A stretch of 64,000 nucleotides of DNA from Cyprinodon diabolis (taxonomy: Eukaryota > Chordata > Actinopteri > Cyprinodontiformes > Cyprinodontidae): contig CM060081.1 in assembly GCA_030533445.1 (NCBI GenBank), forward strand, positions 21,174,611 to 21,238,610, in the 5' to 3' direction. Positions within the stretch are counted from its first letter, which is position 1. Each line of letters begins with the position of its first letter. Below, in pieces: positions 48,501 through 53,620 of the stretch. Position numbers and translations under genes: made by a program. The notes under the pieces were generated by a model that worked only from the letters and a program-made list of their open reading frames with translations, did no database searches and had not been told where the DNA came from.

Positions 48501-50594
48501 CAAACATTCGTCTTATTGCACCAATTCTATAGAAAATCATCAGAATGATGAACTTCATATCAGTCTCTGGTTTTTTATGATTTACCTGAAGCATTTTCCT
48601 TTTTAGGCTTTACTGGTTAAAAAACATATAACTATTTTCCAAACCAAGTCTGGGAACAACATCAAACACACTGCTGTGAAAAGCATTTGGACTATTCTCT
48701 GTTAGTCAGCTGTTTCAAATGTGTTAAAACAAAGTAATAAGCAATCAGATTTAATAAAGTATTTTTATGTTTGGCTTAATACTTTGTTGATACACAATTC
48801 CAGCCTCAAGTTTATTTGAATGATCCCTCAAGCTTTGCGCAGTTCAGCCCATTCTTGTTTGTGGTGCTTAAGCTGGGTCAGGTTCGATTGGAGACATTTG
48901 TGCTGCAATTTTCAGATTTGTTTTAATCAGATTGAAGTCTCCAGAACATTTACAGGGTGGTGTCTGAATCCACTATAAGATATTGGCTGTGTACTGTGGG
49001 TTGTTGCACCAGTGTGAAGTCAGCAACGCTCGGAAGCAGGCTTTCATCCAGGATGTCTCTGTACATTGCTGTGCTAATCTTCCCACCTATCCTAGGACGA
49101 CCAGTTCATGCTGTTGAAAAACATCCCCATAGCATGATGCTGCCACCAACATGCTTCACCATAAGCATGTTGTAAAAAAAAATTTAAATACAGCACAACA
49201 CAGGGGAGTGGAGTCTTGTAGTAAAACCTTGTAAAATGCAGCTAAGAAAAAGTTTAGTTTATAGAACATCTGACACTACACTCTAAAAAGCAAAGAAGAG
49301 GAATGTCAACCTGGTATTTTACAGCATTTTACGTGCTGAGGTTATTTGTATATCTGGAGCATTTCAAAGCCAAACCAACTGCCTTATTTTGACCTACATC
49401 TAGTCTGTTTAGGAGTTTTTCTGAAGCACTGGATCCAACCATAGAGCAATACTGAAGGTGGGATATTACAACAGAGTTAATAATTTAAGGAATTCATTTT
49501 ACACATAATTTTATAGCTGCTAAATATCTTCCCTCACAGTAACAGTACCTTTACCTTGCTTAGACCCCTCCAGTCTGCTGTCTAAAGTGACCCCAGAAGT
49601 CTAATTTCTTCTGCCTGGTTATTGGGTATTCTCAGAGACCTCTAGTATTGGCTGAGGTTTTAGTGACATCCAGTGGCTGAAATATTATAATGCTGTATAA
49701 TAAACTGGATGAGTCTGTCCTGAGTGTGGTGGGTCAGGACTTGGGAAGCAGCTCCTTTTTCACTGTATCTGTATTTTAACTCTTGAAATCTTACCTCACA
49801 GTGAACTTTAGGAGGCTTCTTTAGTTCAGTGTCTTTTTTTATTATTTCTTGCCCACTGTATTTTTATCTGTATACAGTAAACATTTTTTAATCTTTTTTA
49901 AACATTTTAGATGATTACTTTACAGCCCATGAATTAAAAAAATCATCATAATAATAAAAAAAAGACTGTTATATGCCATTTATACACAATTAATGTCCTG
50001 TTATGTTTTATTCAATTACCTTCTTCAAGGATCATTGACATGATATCATGATGACAATGATTTCACAAACAATGTTACAGCATTCACTGTCTTAGATAAA
50101 CATACCTGCTCCATCAGATCTGTGTTTTTCTTTTCATGCACAGTCCTTGGTAGACATTTAATCCCACACACCTCTGTATTTTTATAATACCTGCTTTGCT
50201 TTTTTATTTTGCACTGTTTATCATCACATGGGAGAGCTTGGTTATATTGTAGGAAGGGTACAGAGTGAGTTCCACTTCATTTATATACTGTTTGACATTT
50301 AAGCTTTACATATGTTCAGTTTTTCTTTATATTCAAAGCTTCCAGCTAAGATGGCAAAGGATTCTTTCCTCAGACCATCCCTGTAACGGCAGCCTGAAAA
50401 CCACCAGGCCCTTACCCAGGTTTGTTTTCATCTCCTACAGGAACGCTCCCCCGTAGGATGAGGAAAGAGCTCCTGGCCGTGAAGCTTCGGAACAGGCCCA
50501 GCAAACAGGAGCTGGAGGACCGCAATATCTTCCCAGTGCGCAGCGACCAAGAACGACAGGAAATCCGCCAGCAGATAGAGATGAAGCTGGCCAA
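8173..50594 (+). CDS. phactr3: phactr3, phosphatase and actin regulator 3 (exons 1-8, 3' end missing)
   Basis: PHACTR3 (scapinin) binds protein phosphatase 1 through its C-terminus and G-actin through RPEL motifs. It is associated with the nuclear matrix and cytoskeleton and is expressed mainly in brain. Eight exons join in phase for 1295 nt (431 residues, against ~559 in human). Residues 1-43 include [10 protein letters not shown]. Residues 57-88 hold [20 protein letters not shown] and then [13 protein letters not shown], a basic nuclear-localisation-like block. Residues 97-121 are a degenerate first RPEL. Residues 122-247 are acidic and then Ser/Pro-rich. Residues ~280-316 match the conserved STPTGSPHL and [13 protein letters not shown]. 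Residues 333-345 include [22 protein letters not shown] (399-405) is an intact RPEL. The last two RPELs and the PP1-binding tail were not found before 64000. Paralogue (a or b) not determined. Confidence 0.93.
8303..9755. other. phactr3 intron 1, first part
   Basis: GC content falls away from exon 1. No second exon, RNA gene or clear repeat was identified. The open frames at 8219-8488 and 8655-8849 show no recognisable domain and overlap equally long frames on the other strand, so I do not call them. Confidence 0.5.
9756..10060 (+). mobile_element. hAT-type element end with AT microsatellite
   Basis: It begins TAGGGCTGCAACTAATAATT, the same terminal sequence as the 37606 hAT element, followed by ATCGATTAAT-type subterminal repeats. 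A long (AT)n run lies at about 9886-9946. The part after it (GGTTGCTCTCTCAGCTAAAG at 9963) matches 45166-45190. The other terminus was not resolved, so this is a truncated or decayed copy. Confidence 0.6.
10061..11386. other. phactr3 intron 1, unassigned
   Basis: No exon was seen. A ~33-bp sequence, CAGGCCAGTGGGGATAGTTT at 10882, recurs with few changes at about 11337. Another short inverted pair (CACCATGTTTCT at 10869, AGGAAACATGGTG at 10919) flanks the first copy. Otherwise unremarkable. Confidence 0.45.
11395..11608. mobile_element. hAT-like MITE, 214 bp
   Basis: The terminal inverted repeats are CAGGGGTGCTCAAGTCCAGT on the left and GGACTGGACTGTAGCACCCC on the right. The flanking 8-mers CTCTAAGC and CTATAAGC are a target duplication with one mismatch. 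An 8-bp duplication with CAGGG ends points to hAT. It has no coding capacity. A related copy lies at 58068-58271. Confidence 0.8.
11617..13120. other. phactr3 intron 1, unassigned
   Basis: AT-rich intron. Several open frames of 60-90 codons occur on both strands with no recognised motif. No repeat with clear ends was recognised. Confidence 0.45.
13120..13470. repeat. purine-rich dispersed repeat (possible LTR or SINE remnant)
   Basis: The stretch is rich in phrases such as AGGCAGGAGATCAGAACC, GGAATCCAGGACGGTGTCAG and AACAGGGAAAGGCAGGCTCA. Purine-rich text of this kind is common in fish interspersed repeats. The open frame at 13122-13385 follows the repeat and has no known domain. Class uncertain. 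Confidence 0.35.
13735..13835 (+). repeat. tRNA-derived SINE fragment
   Basis: It contains a B-box-like GAGTTCGAGCCCC at ~13773-13785, followed by CACAGACTGCCACTCTGG and GAGCAAGACCCTTAACCCT, a typical body of a fish tRNA-derived SINE. The A-box side is degraded and the ends are not defined. Confidence 0.6.
14039..14070. repeat. perfect 15-bp hairpin
   Basis: ACAAAAACCTACAAC and GTTGTAGGTTTTTGT are perfect inverted copies separated by only GT. It would form a tight cruciform or RNA hairpin. No terminator or gene context applies in this genome. It may be the junction of an inverted insertion. Confidence 0.85.
14071..15583. other. phactr3 intron 1, unassigned
   Basis: Two ~45-bp sentences are repeated with changes at about 14130-14240 (AGGCCAACAATGAAATTAAGGACTCCCC and AGGCCAACAACAACCTCAATGACTCCCC, each opening cited in part), suggesting a local tandem duplication. 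Otherwise AT-rich with no exon. Confidence 0.4.
15584..15716 (-). repeat. LINE 3'-tail fragment, inverted
   Basis: On the minus strand this reads like the LINE tails at 3480 and 30765: AAATAACACGCTACTGTCAT, then TTTTGCACATTTCTGATGTT, then the ATGTCCAT...GGAGA part. Only the middle of the tail remains. Confidence 0.7.
15880..16270. repeat. dispersed purine-rich repeat
   Basis: It ends with a run of AACTAGAACACAAGAATAAA-like text, then AACCAAAACCATGACA, a pattern frequent in fish interspersed repeats. Ends and class are not determined. Confidence 0.35.
16595..16735. repeat. SINE-like repeat with B-box
   Basis: GGTTGGATTCAAACC (about 16650-16664) is a decayed RNA polymerase III B-box. It is flanked by CAGATAAGAGAAAGGGGGAG and by CACTAACCACTGTGCAACTG, consistent with a fish tRNA-derived SINE. 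The short open frame running through it is not a gene. Confidence 0.5.
16740..18655. other. phactr3 intron 1, unassigned
   Basis: AT-rich with no recognisable exon or RNA gene. The open frames on the minus strand at 17406-17666 and 18102-18374 have no known motif and lack splice or codon support, so they are treated as chance. Confidence 0.45.
18660..18790 (-). repeat. dispersed repeat, inverted relative to 53312
   Basis: CTGGAGGTTTCTTCCTGTTA and AAAAGGGAGTTTTCCCTCTC are the reverse complement of the GAGGAAAAAC...GAAACCTCCAG text at ~53510-53560. It belongs to a common fish repeat family. Confidence 0.6.
18930..19215 (+). repeat. dispersed repeat copy 1
   Basis: It shares ordered blocks with 46130-46470: AAGTTGCTGTTCTCAT, CTCTAACCCCTAA, ATATAGTGGACTTTATAG, GCACGGTGCCTGCGC, CTGTCGGGTAGC and CCAATCCTATAATGCTT. 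Both copies end at a TAATGCTT-like boundary. Probably an old DNA-transposon fragment. Superfamily unknown. Confidence 0.65.
19216..20511. other. phactr3 intron 1, unassigned
   Basis: It contains an A run at about 19257-19274 and AT-rich intron up to the Tc1 insertion. No gene was recognised. Confidence 0.45.
20514..21734 (+). mobile_element. Tc1/mariner transposon, nearly complete
   Basis: A 1221-bp element flanked by the expected TA dinucleotides (20512-20513 and 21735-21736). The terminal inverted repeats begin CACTCACCGGCCACTTTATT on the left, and the right end reads AATAAAGTGGCCGGTGAGTG: a perfect 20-bp match that continues as AGGTAC. The internal transposase frame is full length with one stop. 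Conserved ends and frame mean this copy is young compared with every other element in the window. A degraded relative lies at ~36960-37135. Confidence 0.95.
20662..21702 (+). pseudogene. Tc1-like transposase, one premature stop
   Basis: A frame of 346 codons with a single TAA at 20920-20922 (codon 87) and no frameshift. An N-terminal paired-like helix-turn-helix reads [20 protein letters not shown] and [16 protein letters not shown]. The second DNA-binding part holds [15 protein letters not shown]. The catalytic triad is present: first Asp in [11 protein letters not shown], second Asp in [12 protein letters not shown], and Glu in [17 protein letters not shown], giving DD34E spacing. Family members usually read WSDESRF, so the residue after the first Asp is changed here (Glu to Arg). 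The protein would bind the ends and cut and paste the element at TA. The stop makes this copy non-autonomous unless a start downstream yields a DNA-binding-deficient product (the next ATG is at 20986). Confidence 0.93.
21737..23540. other. phactr3 intron 1, unassigned
   Basis: Ordinary intronic text with a pyrimidine-rich T run at ~23418-23436. No exon, RNA gene or bounded repeat was recognised. Confidence 0.45.
23541..23785. repeat. tetranucleotide satellite (ATCC/GTCC)n
   Basis: About 245 bp of CATC and CGTC-type units (TCCATCCATCCGTCCGTCC), with a longer ~70-bp higher-order repeat visible twice (starting near 23660 and 23724, ending ATCCATCCATCCATCC). The frame of 122 codons across it (Pro-Ser-Ile-His/Val-Arg repeats) is just the translated repeat. 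Confidence 0.95.
23786..25378. other. phactr3 intron 1, unassigned
   Basis: Very AT-rich. No coding signal or bounded repeat was recognised. Confidence 0.45.
25387..25853. mobile_element. hAT-like MITE, 467 bp, with perfect target duplication
   Basis: The ends are CAGAGGTTTTCAACAGGGG on the left and AAACGTTGAAGACCCCTC on the right, imperfect inverted copies. TCCTAGAC is repeated exactly on both sides (25379-25386 and 25854-25861), an 8-bp duplication characteristic of hAT. Subterminal GGGGTCC...AGGGGGTCC repeats are also seen. It contains no transposase. The 62-codon frame inside has no known motif. Confidence 0.85.
25862..28343. other. phactr3 intron 1, unassigned
   Basis: AT-rich intron. 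A few GC-richer bits near 26080-26110 (AAGGCCGCGCGGACCGGGCC) stand out but carry no frame or splice signal that I trust. No repeat with clear ends was recognised. Confidence 0.4.
28344..28849. mobile_element. TTAA-flanked MITE with 20-bp inverted ends
   Basis: The left end reads TTAAAGCTACAGTGTGTAAT. The right end is its exact reverse complement (ATTACACACTGTAGCTTTAA). TTAA at both termini suits a piggyBac-type duplication, but it could also be part of the inverted repeat of another superfamily. The interior (28430-28700) is CpG-rich compared with its surroundings and has no intact frame. Confidence 0.75.
28850..30340. other. phactr3 intron 1, unassigned
   Basis: Very AT-rich, with a local inverted and tandem TATAAATT array at ~29126-29180. 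No exon was seen. Confidence 0.45.
30345..30665 (+). promoter_or_regulatory. phactr3: GC-rich island in intron 1, candidate alternative promoter
   Basis: About 320 bp of CpG-rich DNA (CCGTCCGGAGGGGCGGGGTC, CCCGCCCGCGCGGTCACAGC) in AT-rich intron. It includes a GC-box, GGGGCGGGG, at ~30404, a TATA-like GTATATAG at ~30535 and, ~120 bp downstream, a good donor CCCTCA/GTGAGTAAA near 30660. It is placed and oriented like an untranslated alternative first exon of phactr3. PHACTR genes are known for multiple promoters. Use here is inferred. Confidence 0.35.
30765..31109 (+). mobile_element. LINE 3' tail, plus strand
   Basis: It matches the tail at 3480-3762: CATGCTGATTTTGCACAGTT, AACATGCTGCTGTCATTTTG, TTGGTTATTTATTCTCCAG and GTGGGACAATAAAGGAATTT. 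It ends in ATTCT repeats (TATTCTATTCTATTCTA), as target-primed LINE insertions often do. Strongly 5'-truncated with no coding part. Confidence 0.85.
31270..31442 (+). CDS. candidate alternative first exon of phactr3 (hypothetical)
   Basis: A GC-rich patch with an inverted CCAAT box (GATTGG at ~31278) precedes an ATG at 31418. This opens MATAALTL and meets a donor CTGG/GTGAGC at 31443 in phase 1, the phase that exon 2 requires. The result would replace the 43 residues of exon 1 with 8. No conservation or transcript is available. An 8-codon match to phase alone could be chance. Confidence 0.2.
31520..32403. other. phactr3 intron 1, unassigned
   Basis: Ordinary intron with a T run followed by CTTCTTCTTCTTC at ~32238-32275. 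No exon was seen. Confidence 0.45.
32404..33246. mobile_element. hAT-like element, ~843 bp
   Basis: It opens CAGGGGTTGACGTGAAGG. The right end, read inverted, is CAGGGCTCGATGTTAACC, so CAGGG-start imperfect terminal repeats are present. Subterminal words CTTGCCC and GGCAAGT recur near both ends, as in a widespread fish hAT family. No matching 8-bp target duplication was found. A minus-strand frame of 67 codons (33192-32989) has no domain that I recognise. Confidence 0.6.
33247..34782. other. phactr3 intron 1, unassigned
   Basis: It holds a frame of 135 codons at 33886-34293 (plus strand) that is mostly Phe/Leu/Ser-rich with no recognised motif and no splice context. It may be part of an old repeat. 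Not called as a gene. Confidence 0.4.
34791..35274 (-). mobile_element. hAT element, 484 bp, with perfect 8-bp target duplication
   Basis: The terminal repeats are TAGGGCTGGGTATTTTCG on the left and TTTTTACCCAGCCCTA on the right. ATGAGGAG is duplicated exactly at 34783-34790 and 35275-35282. The interior retains a minus-strand hAT transposase scrap, including [20 protein letters not shown] (about 35180-35110), which resembles the central RNase H-like part with its D(S/N)AANM motif. It is an internally deleted, non-autonomous derivative. Confidence 0.9.
35330..35800. repeat. possible Penelope-like retroelement relic
   Basis: CAATCCACTGGACTTTGCTT, then CGAAGACGTTTCGCTTCC, resembles the conserved end sequence of fish Penelope-like elements (AAACGTCTTC on the other strand). 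A piece further right (CATTCTGGTCCTCAAAATAA, then TGTCCTTTGTTCATAAGGTG, at ~35770-35812) recurs, partly inverted, at 13880-13940. Ends are undefined and the family is from memory. Confidence 0.4.
35815..36955. other. phactr3 intron 1, unassigned
   Basis: AT-rich intron. No exon or bounded repeat was recognised. Confidence 0.45.
36960..37140 (+). mobile_element. degraded Tc1 transposase relic
   Basis: ACCATGAAAGCATGGGTCCT, then GTGGTTCAGGCAGCTGCTAG, then ATCATGTCACAAAAGTAAGA and TTTTTTAAACATGACACAGA follow, in order, the transposase text of the 20514 element (21184-21480). About 180 bp of the middle is deleted and there are many substitutions. It is a far older copy of a related Tc1 element. 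Confidence 0.7.
38974..39058 (+). other. tRNA-like sequence (type II, Ser/Leu-like), probably not functional
   Basis: A consensus-like A-box TGGCTTAGTAGG (38986-38997) and a perfect B-box GGTTCGAATCC (39036-39046) are 38 bp apart. ACTGCC at 38974 can pair with GGCAGT at 39053-39058 as an acceptor stem. The ~85-nt length suits a type II tRNA. The anticodon arm is poor and the T-stem has a mismatch. It lies within the foldback, so I read it as a SINE head or decayed tRNA. Confidence 0.5.
39458..39528. repeat. (AT)n microsatellite
   Basis: About 70 bp of near-perfect TA repeats near the centre of the foldback. Such a run at a hairpin apex is prone to extrusion and length change. Confidence 0.95.
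41443..42127. other. phactr3 intron 1, unassigned
   Basis: AT-rich intron between two insertions. The open frame at 41701-41931 has no known motif. Confidence 0.45.
42131..42744. mobile_element. PIF/Harbinger-like non-autonomous element, 614 bp
   Basis: The left end is AGGGCAGATTATACTTTTGC. The right end read inverted is AGACCAATTTATGCTTCTGA, giving imperfect inverted repeats with the TTATACTT-type motif of Harbinger elements. TAA flanks both sides (42128-42130 and 42745-42747), the expected 3-bp target. The interior is CpG-rich and includes ATGGCGCGTCTGCAAGATAT at 42317, followed by a donor-like GATG/GTATAT, possibly the remains of an accessory-protein exon. Confidence 0.65.
42748..43454. 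other. end of phactr3 intron 1
   Basis: No repeat with ends was recognised. It leads into the exon 2 acceptor GTGTCATAG at 43446-43454, whose pyrimidine tract is weak. Confidence 0.5.
43455..43613 (+). CDS. phactr3: phactr3 exon 2, basic block
   Basis: The acceptor is GTGTCATAG/ATG and the donor is CTGGAG/GTGAGTG. The exon is 159 nt, phase 1 to 1. It encodes [18 protein letters not shown], then [18 protein letters not shown] and [17 protein letters not shown]. This block is nearly invariant in PHACTR proteins. The LVSG(V/I)RTPPV version distinguishes PHACTR3 from its paralogues. Confidence 0.93.
43743..43751 (+). promoter_or_regulatory. phactr3: tandem NAG splice acceptors of phactr3 exon 3
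   Basis: Three consecutive CAG triplets follow a T/G-rich tract (TTGGTGTTGTTCAGCAGCAG). Each leaves the frame open, so splicing could include two, one or none of the extra Ala codons (exon start 43746, 43749 or 43752). Such tandem acceptors are known to give subtle isoforms. Use here is inferred. Confidence 0.55.
43746..43820 (+). CDS. phactr3: phactr3 exon 3, degenerate first RPEL
   Basis: It encodes [20 protein letters not shown] and then EMET. It aligns with the family's LEKKM..RQ.REELI..G segment, the N-terminal RPEL. The donor AACAG/GTGCAG is weak but keeps phase 1. A stronger-looking in-exon donor, GAGCAC/GTAAGG at 43790, would change the phase. The acceptor is a tandem CAGCAGCAG (separate entry). 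The exon has only 75 nt and is invisible to ORF scans. Confidence 0.75.
43943..44083 (+). CDS. phactr3: phactr3 exon 4, acidic segment
   Basis: A strong polypyrimidine tract (CCCTGTTCTTTCTGTCCACT) precedes the acceptor ATGCAG/AG. The donor is GCAG/GTAGAA. The exon is 141 nt, phase 1 to 1. It encodes [20 protein letters not shown] and then EDRDEDQV and [13 protein letters not shown]. Like the matching part of mammalian PHACTR3 it is acidic, low in complexity and poorly conserved. Confidence 0.8.
44155..44182. repeat. short (AT)n microsatellite
   Basis: About 26 bp of TA repeats shortly after the exon 4 donor. Confidence 0.9.
44330..44700 (-). mobile_element. Tc1-like transposase relic, minus strand
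   Basis: CCCCACAGAATGATGCTGCC, then GCTACCATGTTTCCCAC, is the complement of the conserved GGG(S/N)(I/V)M(L/V)WG block of fish Tc1 transposases, decayed. The surroundings (TTTGTCTGCAGTTACAGCTG) fit the same family. Boundaries are approximate. Confidence 0.55.
45130..45295. mobile_element. hAT end fragment related to 9756-10060
   Basis: GGTTGCTCTGTCAGCTTAAG, then GTATGTTTTGACTCTACACTCC, matches 9963-10000. ATCGATTACTAAATTAGTTG and a final CCTGCCCTAAT correspond to a decayed hAT terminus. It lies in phactr3 intron 4. Confidence 0.55.
45739..45772 (+). repeat. triple tandem 11-mer
   Basis: GCCGTTTCTCA is repeated three times head to tail. It lies in intron 4, with no coding role seen. Confidence 0.9.
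46130..46470 (+). repeat. dispersed repeat copy 2
   Basis: This is the longer of two related copies (see 18930-19215), with AACAGTTGCTGTTCTCATAG, CCCTAACCCCTAAATGC, CTATATAGTGGACTTTATAG, GCGGTGCCTGCGCCATA and CCTGTCGGGTAGCAACAGCC. It includes a short inverted pair around AATGCTTTACAAGG and CCTCGCAAAGCATTATG (46451-46492), which may be a terminal region. Superfamily unknown. Confidence 0.65.
46850..47086 (+). CDS. phactr3: phactr3 exon 5, Ser/Pro-rich
   Basis: The acceptor is TTCTTTTCAG/TT and the donor is TAGATG/GTGAGT. The exon is 237 nt, phase 1 to 1. It encodes [20 protein letters not shown], then an acidic Glu/Ser/Thr tract, then [20 protein letters not shown]. The proline run corresponds to the PPLLPTPPPK region of human PHACTR3. 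Confidence 0.88.
47159..47366 (+). CDS. phactr3: phactr3 exon 6
   Basis: The acceptor is GCTTCTTCAG/GTG and the donor is GGAGAG/GTCAGT. The exon is 208 nt, phase 1 to 2. It encodes [20 protein letters not shown], then [19 protein letters not shown] and [15 protein letters not shown]. The last two stretches match human PHACTR3 almost residue for residue. Confidence 0.95.
47367..47768. other. phactr3 intron 6
   Basis: A 402-bp intron, A-rich (AAAAACAAAAAAAACAAAAT at ~47508). Nothing else was recognised. Confidence 0.8.
47769..47959 (+). CDS. phactr3: phactr3 exon 7
   Basis: The acceptor is GATCCCAG/TTT and the donor is TCTCCG/GTAGGG. The exon is 191 nt, phase 2 to 1. It encodes [20 protein letters not shown], then [14 protein letters not shown] and NDSVISG. 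The KKRLD.RLSRTSS.ER motif and the acidic ENKEN are family hallmarks. Confidence 0.95.
47960..50440. other. phactr3 intron 7
   Basis: A 2.5-kb intron containing a Tc1 relic (48795-49180). No additional exon was seen. The reading phase across it (1 to 1) is satisfied by exons 7 and 8 directly. Confidence 0.8.
48795..49180 (-). mobile_element. Tc1-like transposase relic, minus strand
   Basis: CATCCCCATAGCATGATGCTGCCACC (first 20 bases only considered), then AACATGCTTCACC, reads on the minus strand as [14 protein letters not shown], the conserved block between the first and second catalytic Asp of Tc1 transposases. Stops break the frame on both sides. Other parts upstream are too decayed to place. 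Confidence 0.65.
50441..50594 (+). CDS. phactr3: phactr3 exon 8, intact RPEL motif
   Basis: The acceptor is ATCTCCTACAG/GAA and the donor is GGCCAA/GTGAGT. The exon is 154 nt, phase 1 to 2. It encodes [20 protein letters not shown], then [11 protein letters not shown] and a helix ending [19 protein letters not shown] is a complete RPEL actin-binding core. The reading frame must continue into another RPEL exon, which I could not find downstream. Confidence 0.95.
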
Positions 50595-53310
50595 GTGAGT
50601 CGCTGTGTGTGGACCCAGATCAGCACACCACCAGCCTCCCCCGTCAGACCCCCCCACCCCTGTCATCACGCTCTACCTCCATGTATGTCTGCTCATTTCT
50701 CATGACATCACCGTTTGTCCACATTGTACCTGCCTATGTCTTCCCTCCGTATTGCTGATGTACTCATGAAAAGCAATCTCTCTTTGTTTTTATAAAGAAG
50801 TTATTTTCTTAACTTGCTATTGTGGATTTGCTGCTTTATTGAGGCCATTGTTCTTATGACGGCCCAGTTCAAACCTACCCTCAGCTTTCAGTTTACCAAG
50901 GGCTTCAATGCCGATTAAGTGAAAATTGACTGTTCCTTCACCACTGCTCCTGCAGTTACTAAAGCTAATCAGTTTAGTTTTTAAAACCTCAACAATAGGC
51001 TAGAGGAGACTTATTTTCTCTGGAAATCCTTTAGTTGCATAATTAGTAAGCCACCCAATCAAAACAAAAAAATAAATGTACTTTAGATAGAAGTGAGTAT
51101 GTGTCTCTGAGGTGCAACAGAAGTAAAAGTAAAATGATTTTACTTGCCTTAAAGAAAAGAAGAAAAAAAGTAATTTTACTAACATGGTCGAACAGCACTG
51201 AGAGGACATCATTTGTCCTTCAGTTTTAGTATAATGTCTCATTTTATAAGAGTAGATATTAAATTATTTCTGCCAACATGCGTTTGTAAAGAACATCTGA
51301 TAGATTTTTTTTTATGACTTTGCCTGATCAGTGCTTTTACCCGCAGTAAACTTCCTCCAGTTAAAAATATTTATTTTATGGCTCTGAAGACAGAATCAGA
51401 AAACATTTCATCACATTTGATGCTGGCTTCTTTCCAGAGACAAACATGCTGGCTCTTATTTTGAGCAACCTTGTTGCCGCTACAGGTTTTCTCTAGTTTT
51501 CTACAAGCTCTCGCCTTTCTTGAATGTACTAGCTGTTATCTTTGTGTTGCATCTTATGCGTGGCTACAGAGAGCTACCTGAACTGGTAAATGTAGACATA
51601 AAACTTACCACCATTAACTAGCCGCACACCGATGACTGTCTCTGCAGCGCTCCCATTGAGGGAATCACAGCTTAAAATCTTAATTCAACTTTTGATTAAA
51701 GAGATTAAAAAACTATTATAAATACATAACAGTTATACAAGGTGAGTGACTGGTTAGATTCAACAGTATTATAAGGACTTCTGTTTTAACTCAGGCCTGT
51801 TGAACTTGCTGTCAGACATGTTAAGTTGCATCTTTAATATTACAGTCAGATATGAATATTGATAGTTTCAGGCATGGAATGAAAAAAGAGAGTCCAGAGA
51901 AAAGCACAAGGTAGGTGCTGATGTAGTCCGCTCCAGCTCTTGAGGATTATCCCACGACCTCATCAGTTTCTCACTCCTGTCAAAAACTGATGAGGTTCCC
52001 AAATATTTGTGTGATTTTTGAGCTCTGCGTCGAGTTGCACACAAGTTTATGAATTTGGTTGTTAATGTTCTGCACCTTTCTGTGGATTTGGGGTTTTCCT
52101 CTACTTTGCTTTTATTCCTGGAATGAGGAAGAGGATTTTCTGTAATGCAGAGGTGGAATGCACAGAGCATTGTAATCGGATTTGTGGTCCTGTCAGAGAG
52201 CATGCTGTGATTACAACAGCACTGATTAGGCTGTGTGGTGTTTTTTTTTTTTTTTTTTTAATAACGGGGAGGCTGGCCAAGCTGGAAGCATTCAGGGTCA
52301 AAGTAGTTGGTTTAGTTACAGTATAAGGATTTATGGGTGAAACCTAAAACTTTATCATAGTTGGCATTAGCCACTTCTACAGGAGAAGAGAGCTAAAACA
52401 GGAGCACTCTTGACTAAGCAGATTTAAAGTTGTTGTTACCTTTTCCAACTGTGTGTAATTTATACATCTCTTAGTTAATTATGACTAAATCTTTATTCTC
52501 ATTGTAGTTGTACAGTCCAGTTAAATTTGTTTTCTGTTTTCAACCCATCACCTTTCATGGAGCAATATGGAGCTAAGGGTTTTGCTGAATAATAATCCAA
52601 ACAGTGGCGTGGCACCAAATAGTGGGCCCTGTACACCAGGCTAGCCAGTGGAGCTCTATATTTGCCAGTGCATGAAGCATGGGGTTTTAAGCTACAAGAT
52701 TTTATTGCTGAATGGTTCCTTCATTCAACAGCTGAATTGATGTATCCGGCCTTCTTGTGCTTAAATACCTGATGGCCATCCCTAGATACACCCTAGTTAA
52801 TGATAATACCAGCTGCTGCTTGTTTCAGTTCAAACTACTATATAGTGTCCACATGATTGCTGCAAGTAATTTCATGTTGCCTCTATGAGCCTCTATCATC
52901 CAGTCTCACGTCCTCAGACTCACACCCTTCATTGACTTCAGCATCCGATGCAGAGCTGACTACATCTGCTACAACAGAGAATTGGTATTAACCTCTTAAC
53001 ATGCAAATAACCCCACTTTTTAGAGCAAGTTCACTTCCTATTTCTAAAGCCCGCTAAATGTAATGAACCATATGGCCATGTATGTCCTCATAAGGTTGAC
53101 AGATTGGATTTTAAATTGAGTTAATTTTTGTTTTGCTTTGGGCAGAGTAGAAGGCTATCAACCAGCAGCCATAACAGTAAGCATCCACAAGAGGGCACTT
53201 GCTCCTCCTTGAATACTTATGATCTCACCTTGTGTTTGCTCATCTTCAGAAGAGCCACCAGGACTGATCACTACTGCACCAGCTGCTGTGGCTGATCCAG
53301 TTTCTGATAC
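50595..53310. other. phactr3 intron 8, first part
   Basis: I looked for the next RPEL exon (a short exon opening with an Arg/Lys, then LSQRPxxEELxxRNIL-like text) and did not see it. A T run lies at ~52239-52259. No other feature was recognised. Confidence 0.5.
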
Positions 53311-53311
53311 T

Positions 53312-53620
53312 GGTTAATTCAATTCAATTCAGTTTATTTTTATAGCGCCAATTCAAAACACGTCATCTCAAGGCGCTTTACAGTTCAACCAGATCATACA
53401 GTCTAATTGATTCAAAGTTTTCTACCTAAGGAAAACCAGTTGATTGCATTGACTCATTCACTCAAATGCAATCCCTCACATTAAGCATGCTTGTAGCGAC
53501 AGTGGTGAGGAAAAACTTTTTTACCTTTAACCTTTTAATAGGAAGAAACCTCCAGCAGAACCATTAATGGTTAATGGAAGCATCTAAGGTTAGACGGTCC
53601 ATAATGTCTTTATGTTTACA
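53312..53620 (+). repeat. common teleost dispersed repeat
   Basis: AATTCAATTCAATTCAGTTT, then TTTATAGCGCCAATTC, CATCTCAAGGCGCTTTACAG and GACAGTGGTGAGGAAAAAC, with AGGAAGAAACCTCCAGCAGA, is a frequent fish interspersed repeat. Partial copies occur inverted at 18660-18790 and at 57060-57122. Confidence 0.75.

Noticed and set aside
50412..50669. Minus-strand frames of 63-85 codons over phactr3 exon 8
   Set aside because: Shadows of the GC-rich RPEL exon on the plus strand.
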